From WS-7 sp036505295 (GTDB taxonomy: Bacteria > Eisenbacteria > RBG-16-71-46 > SZUA-252), in assembly GCA_036505295.1 (NCBI GenBank), contig DASXTQ010000019.1, positions 1-64,000 on the forward strand: a DNA stretch of 64,000 bases. Direction: 5' to 3'. Under the pieces are notes generated by a model. That model did not search any database, was not told where the DNA came from, and was given only the letters and a program-made list of their open reading frames with translations. The stretch's first letter is position 1. The number at the start of each line of letters is the position of its first letter. The position numbers were made by a program, and so were the translations under genes. This document shows, in pieces, positions 60,562-64,000 of this stretch.

Positions 60562-60662
60562 CAAGACGTTGGAGCGGACCGATGGGATCGGCGGTTGTTC
60601 ATGCCATCGTTCACGTTCGCCGGCCGCTCAACGCCGGGTCGATAGACCTCGGAGGGTTAGAA
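60556..60662 (+). repeat. attC-like recombination site C with inserted segment
   Basis: R'' GGCTAAC (60556-60562), complement of the R' of site B. Arms GTTGGAGCGG (60568-60577) and CCGCTCAAC (60624-60632) pair, with one extrahelical G on the left. After AACGCCGGG a run of about 17 bases (TCGATAGACCTCGGAGG) separates the arm from GTTAG (60656-60660), so the R' side looks disturbed (GTTAGAA). Confidence 0.65.
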
Positions 60663-60673
60663 AGGAGAGAGCT

Positions 60674-60748
60674 TTGGCAGCAGACGATCTGAAACTTCAT
60701 TTTCACCTCACGCTTGGGGGTGGCCCTTCGGAGCGCTCTAAGGCATGA
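60674..60748 (+). CDS. Possible 24-residue leader or mini-ORF
   Basis: TTG start six bases after AGGAG, 24 codons to TGA (DDLKLHFHLTLGGGPSERSK). Just 25 bases later begins the dprA-like gene. It might be a leader peptide, or chance. Confidence 0.3.
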   Translation: MAADDLKLHFHLTLGGGPSERSKA

Positions 60749-60773
60749 TGTAAGGCGCAGGTAGGGGAAGCCA

Positions 60774-61484
60774 ATGAACCCAGAGAGAGACACCCAAAGC
60801 TTCGAGGAATTCACTCCCGAGGAGCTTCTCGGCCCGCTAAACGAGGTCGAGAAGAAAAACGCTCCCCGGCGCCTCTTCATTGCAGGGGACCGAGGACTCC
60901 TTCACGGTGGGCCGCGCGTCTCCATCGTGGGCTCCAGGAAGGCCTCGGCAGGGGGGATTTCGGGGGCCCGCGGTCTCGCAAAGGGCCTCGTCGCTCGTGG
61001 TGCGGTCGTGGTGAGTGGCCTGGCCGAGGGGATCGACACGGCCGCCCACGAAGGAGCGATCGAAGCCGGGGGACGCACCATCGCGGTCTTGGGCACCCCC
61101 CTCGATGAGGCGTTTCCCGCGAAGAATCGAGCACTACAGGCGCTAATCATGCGCGAGCACCTGGCGGTCTCTCAGTTCGCCTCCGGCGTCCCCTCGCAGC
61201 GGGGGAATTTCCCGATGCGAAACCGCACCATGGCGCTCCTCTCGGATGCGACGGCCATCGTCGAGGCAGGGGAGGGTAGCGGGTCCCTTCACCAGGGTTG
61301 GGAAGCCCTCCGGCTCGGGCGGCCGCTTTTTCTGAGCGAGGCGCTGCTCGGAGACGCCTCGCTTTCGTGGCCGGGTGAAATGGAGCGCTACGGTGCGCAA
61401 GGTCTCGCCCTTGAGAACCTGGAGCTCCTCTTCGAGTTCCTTCCTGAGAGGGCACGTGGCGGGTCCCCCGAGCTTGCTTTCTGA
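60774..61484 (+). CDS. Stand-alone DprA/Smf-like SLOG-fold protein
   Basis: A 236-residue protein holding only the Rossmann-like DprA core: VSIVGSRKASAGGISGARGL near residue 48, VVVSGLAEGIDTAAHEGAIE, TIAVLGTPLDEAFPAKN, and the RNR/DNA-facing NFPMRNRTMALLSDA near 146. The SAM and winged-helix domains of transformation DprA are absent, and the length is about two thirds of the normal one. Members like this occur in defence contexts as nucleotide- or ssDNA-binding sensors. The next gene overlaps its end. Confidence 0.85.
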   Translation: MNPERDTQSFEEFTPEELLGPLNEVEKKNAPRRLFIAGDRGLLHGGPRVSIVGSRKASAGGISGARGLAKGLVARGAVVVSGLAEGIDTAAHEGAIEAGGRTIAVLGTPLDEAFPAKNRALQALIMREHLAVSQFASGVPSQRGNFPMRNRTMALLSDATAIVEAGEGSGSLHQGWEALRLGRPLFLSEALLGDASLSWPGEMERYGAQGLALENLELLFEFLPERARGGSPELAF

Positions 61485-62103
61485 GGTTCGGTTCGGCGCC
61501 TTCCTCGTTTACTCCCCCCGCGGTTCCTCCGAAGTCTCGAGGCGCTCGCGCGTGTGGCGTGATGCCATCAAATACGATCGGCCTCCTGGAATCGCTCATG
61601 CCGTCGAGCAGCTCTCGCACGAGTTCGCAAGCACGCAGCTAGGTGAGATCCTCGGGGCCGGAGTCACGCTCGTGCCGGCCCCCAAGAGTTCGCCGCTCGT
61701 CGAGGGTGCGCTCTGGCCGGCGAAGCGTATCGCTGACGAGCTCCTCGCGAGGGGTCTCGGAAGGGAAGTGATTCCGTGTGTTCGGCGGGCCGTCCGTGTC
61801 CCGAAGTCGGCGTTCGCCGCAGCGGGAGAAAGGCCGACCGCGAAGACCCACCTCGAATCCTTGACGGCCGAGGGCGAGCTCGCGCGCCCGGCGCGCATAG
61901 CTGTGGTTGATGACGTGGTGACGAAGGGGGCGACACTCCTGGCCGTCGCTTCGCTTGTTCAGGACCTCTTCCCCGAGGCGGACGTGCGCGCGTTCGCGAT
62001 GCTGCGGACCATGGGGCTTCAACCTGAGGTCGATCGGATTCTAGAGCCGTGCGTAGGAACGATTCATCTCACGGTGTGGGGAGAAGCCGACCGGCAGCCC
62101 TAA
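61456..62103 (+). CDS. ComF-like phosphoribosyltransferase
   Basis: A 215-residue protein with a type I PRTase core; the PRPP loop is IAVVDDVVTKGATLLAVASL near residue 150. The front half (LVPAPKSSPLVEGALWPAKR) matches ComF-family proteins, but the zinc-finger part of ComF is absent. The GTG at 61456 overlaps the dprA-like gene by 29 bases, with GAGAGGG close upstream. A TTG at 61473 is possible. DprA-like plus PRTase next to each other recalls predicted immune modules. Confidence 0.82.
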   Translation: MAGPPSLLSEVRFGAFLVYSPRGSSEVSRRSRVWRDAIKYDRPPGIAHAVEQLSHEFASTQLGEILGAGVTLVPAPKSSPLVEGALWPAKRIADELLARGLGREVIPCVRRAVRVPKSAFAAAGERPTAKTHLESLTAEGELARPARIAVVDDVVTKGATLLAVASLVQDLFPEADVRAFAMLRTMGLQPEVDRILEPCVGTIHLTVWGEADRQP

Positions 62104-62157
62104 AATGCCGAGAGGGTCGCAGGTCGTCGAGCGCTTCTGGTCGAGGGCAGGCCGCGA

Positions 62158-63102
62158 ATGAACCGGGCAGGGATTCTTCAGTTGCTCGAGCAGTTCCCCG
62201 AAAGGCACCTATCGGCACTTGCGTGGTTCGAGCAGCATGCGGGCCAGGAGGTTGCGTGGCCGAAGCCGCTGCCGGACGGGACCCTCCTGGCGGCGAAGGC
62301 GAAGGGTATTTACAAGCCCGCTTGGTCGAAGTACGCGCTCTCTGTGCGACAGTCTCTTGGCGGTCCCTATCCCGACCGCGAGATCGAGATGCGACCCGAT
62401 GGGGGCTGGCGACTCGAGTACTTTCAAGAGGATCTCGATCCCGGACGCCGTGATTCGCAGTTCACCAACGTTGGACTGATGGAGTGCTGGAAGGATGTCG
62501 TACCGGTGGGGGTCTTGGTTCAAAGTGTCGCCAGGCCGGGCCCTCGGTACCGCGTCTACGGCCTAGCGCTTGTGACGGGCTGGGACGGCGGGTACTTCTA
62601 CCTTGAGGGCCTTGCCCGCGGGGATCGCGGCTGGTCTCTCAAGGTGGTGCCGACGGCGACGACCCGTGCGGATCTCCTCGCGGAGGACTTCGAGCCGACC
62701 TCGCTTGAGGACCGCCGGCGCGAGACGAACCGGATGATCGTCCTTCGTCAGGGTCAACAAGGCTTCCGTCGGGCGCTGCTCTTGGCTTACCAAGGGCGAT
62801 GCGCAATTACAGGCTGCGATGGGGTGCAAGCCCTCGAGGCCGCGCACATCGTACCCTACCGCGGGCTCGTGACGAACCACCCCACGAACGGACTTCTCCT
62901 TCGTGCCGACATCCACAACCTGTTCGACCTGGGACTGCTCGCCATTGACCCGGCGAACCTCAAAGTGTTGTGGAGCAGCGAGCTTGATGGCACTTCCTAC
63001 GTGCCGGTGTTGAGAGGGGCGACGGTCCGACGGCCGGTCGACTCGGGCCTGGCACCGAGCCAGGCTGCGCTGCGAATCCACCGGGAATGGGCTTGTCTAT
63101 GA
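62158..63102 (+). CDS. HNH restriction-type endonuclease with N-terminal recognition domain
   Basis: A 314-residue protein. The C-terminal HNH_2 domain has GFRRALLLAYQGRCAITGCD, EAAHIVPYRG (HNH histidine) and NHPTNGLLLRADIHNLFDLG. The N-terminal 190 residues (GRRDSQFTNVGLMECWKDVV, VPVGVLVQS) look like the SRA/YDG- or EVE-like module that often precedes HNH in modified-DNA restriction enzymes. The ATG at 62158 is 54 bases after the PRTase stop. It meets the Vsr gene tail to tail. Confidence 0.85.
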   Translation: MNRAGILQLLEQFPERHLSALAWFEQHAGQEVAWPKPLPDGTLLAAKAKGIYKPAWSKYALSVRQSLGGPYPDREIEMRPDGGWRLEYFQEDLDPGRRDSQFTNVGLMECWKDVVPVGVLVQSVARPGPRYRVYGLALVTGWDGGYFYLEGLARGDRGWSLKVVPTATTRADLLAEDFEPTSLEDRRRETNRMIVLRQGQQGFRRALLLAYQGRCAITGCDGVQALEAAHIVPYRGLVTNHPTNGLLLRADIHNLFDLGLLAIDPANLKVLWSSELDGTSYVPVLRGATVRRPVDSGLAPSQAALRIHREWACL

Positions 63103-63105
63103 CGG

Positions 63106-63573
63106 TTAGTGAGAGCATTTCCGCAACCGGGCTTTCGACGAGCAAACTTGGCGGATGAGCGCTGAAGCCGCTGCTTCAGGGTCTCGCACGATGTCGGTCT
63201 CCCACAGGCGCGTCACCGTCCACCCGAGGTCGCGGAGCATTTTGGTCACCCGCCTATCGCGAGCACGGTTCGCTAGGATCTTGGGGATCCAATAGTAAGG
63301 ATTGGAGCCACGCGCGAGCTTTCGCCGCCGCGAGGGCCATCGGTTGCCGTGCCAGAAGTCCCCGTCGCAGAACACAGCCACCTTGGCGGAGACGAACACG
63401 ATGTCGGGGCGGCCGGGAAGCGCCTTCGCGTGAAGGCGGAAACGTGCCCCGAGGCGCCAGAGGGCCCTGCGGAGGAGAATCTCCTGGCGAGTGCCTCTCG
63501 CGACGTTCCGGCGCTTGAGGGCCGAGGCCCCCTGCGACGACGATACGAAAGCAGCAAATGAAGGAACCTTCAC
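63106..63573 (-). CDS. Vsr-like (very short patch repair) endonuclease
   Basis: A 155-residue nuclease: RRALWRLGARFRLHAKALPG, RPDIVFVSAKVAVFCDGDFW, HGNRWPSRRRKLARGSNPYY, GWTVTRLWETDI. The catalytic aspartate is in DGDFWHG. Vsr nicks at T-G mismatches and often accompanies a cytosine methyltransferase. Here it overlaps, by four bases, the DUF4420-like gene upstream. The partner methyltransferase would be outside the window. Confidence 0.88.
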   Translation of the reverse strand: MKVPSFAAFVSSSQGASALKRRNVARGTRQEILLRRALWRLGARFRLHAKALPGRPDIVFVSAKVAVFCDGDFWHGNRWPSRRRKLARGSNPYYWIPKILANRARDRRVTKMLRDLGWTVTRLWETDIVRDPEAAASALIRQVCSSKARLRKCSH

Positions 63574-64000
63574 CGGTGTGGCCTCTCGTGCGTCGGAGGC
63601 AGGCTGGCCAGCAGCTGATCCTCGCTGCCGCGGATGAGATCCCGAGGCCTTACCGGCCGCGATGCTCCGAGGTCGGAGCGGAACCGCACGTCAGTCACCC
63701 CGAAAGGGGGCGCCTCTTGGAGGCTCGGCACATCCTCTGCGCGGAAGTAAGCGAGTGACCCGCGCGCGGCTTCGCGATCGAACCGCTCGCCGATTGCCGC
63801 ACGAAAAGTCGAGCCGAGTGTCGCTGTGACGATCGACTCAGCTTTGAGCATCAACTCAGGCGAGGGAGCCAGCGTCGCGCGAAGCTCGGCGAGGAGATCC
63901 TCCACGGATGTGCCTCCGCCCGCCCGCTCCACCAACACGGAAGCGATCAACGCACGAACTCCGGCCGGTGGACGGAGCTGGTCGAGCGAGAAATGGTGAA
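63570..64000 (-). CDS. C-terminal part of a probable DUF4420 PD-(D/E)XK protein (runs off window end)
   Basis: The frame is open from the window edge to 63570: 143 codons. It shows FRAEDVPSLQEAPPFGVTDV then RFRSDLGA, the tail typical of PF14390 (DUF4420) nucleases. Those proteins occur in modules with Z1-domain ATPases, MutL-like ATPases, Vsr and DNA methyltransferases (MZA-like defence). Only the C-terminus is seen, so the nuclease motif is not. ATGA overlap with vsr suggests one operon. Confidence 0.65.
   Translation of the reverse strand, partial: HHFSLDQLRPPAGVRALIASVLVERAGGGTSVEDLLAELRATLAPSPELMLKAESIVTATLGSTFRAAIGERFDREAARGSLAYFRAEDVPSLQEAPPFGVTDVRFRSDLGASRPVRPRDLIRGSEDQLLASLPPTHERPHR

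Noticed and set aside
1..64000. CRISPR array or rRNA operon
   Set aside because: No regularly spaced direct repeats of CRISPR size and no rRNA-like stretch were seen.

Overview
This 64 kb window is GC-rich and densely packed, with many ATGA, GTGA and TTGA start-stop overlaps. Several secreted proteins end in an NPF-type, FlgD-like Ig domain (502-1413, 10238-16510, 24084-25835, 26735-29584). It also carries a PorV-like beta-barrel, lamin-tail-domain proteins, multihaem cytochromes and a partner-switching regulator. Together these suggest an uncultured bacterium near the FCB/Eisenbacteria-Gemmatimonadota part of the tree. That placement is inference from gene content; no rRNA or other phylogenetic marker was found.

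Layout. 1-9951: the start of a secreted protein leaving the window on the minus strand, a secreted FlgD-like protein, then a central-metabolism run (aldehyde dehydrogenase, asparaginase, pyruvate phosphate dikinase, glycosyltransferase, pentahaem cytochrome, CDP-alcohol phosphatidyltransferase). 10238-21615: a 2090-residue surface protein, a PorV-like barrel with TPR tail, an RsbW+RsbU-type fusion and its STAS partner; the last two share an IS3-transposase-like C-terminal tail. 21813-31477: VWA, lamin-tail and barrel-like envelope proteins, interrupted by a minus-strand 949-residue secreted protein. 31486-36292: aminotransferase, carbamate kinase and a nucleoside-type ABC importer. 37206-39048: a NarL-type two-component pair. 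39640-46125: a tightly spaced run of small genes, including DinB-like proteins, a PLP decarboxylase and a thioredoxin-like lipoprotein candidate whose in-frame TGA sits in a U-x-x-C position (probable selenoprotein).

46163-56681: a dihaem DHOR/DUF1111 cytochrome operon, small cytosolic proteins, an orphan NarL-type regulator, an amber-interrupted gene, ACT and NIPSNAP proteins, an XRE regulator beside a kinesin-light-chain-type TPR protein, and an ArsR-AHSA1 operon with a clear promoter and operator.

56700-64000 is the accessory part. Small, unrelated, same-strand genes are separated by palindromes with the anatomy of integron attC sites (three good ones at 59025-59094, 59794-59891 and 60556-60662). 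No integrase is present, so this looks like a CALIN-type cassette array. It leads into a compact putative defence module: a stand-alone DprA-like protein, a ComF-like phosphoribosyltransferase and an HNH nuclease on the plus strand, facing a Vsr-like nuclease and the end of a probable DUF4420 PD-(D/E)XK protein on the minus strand. The most interesting items are the selenoprotein candidate, the cassette array with its defence module, and the shared transposase-like tail on the two partner-switching proteins.
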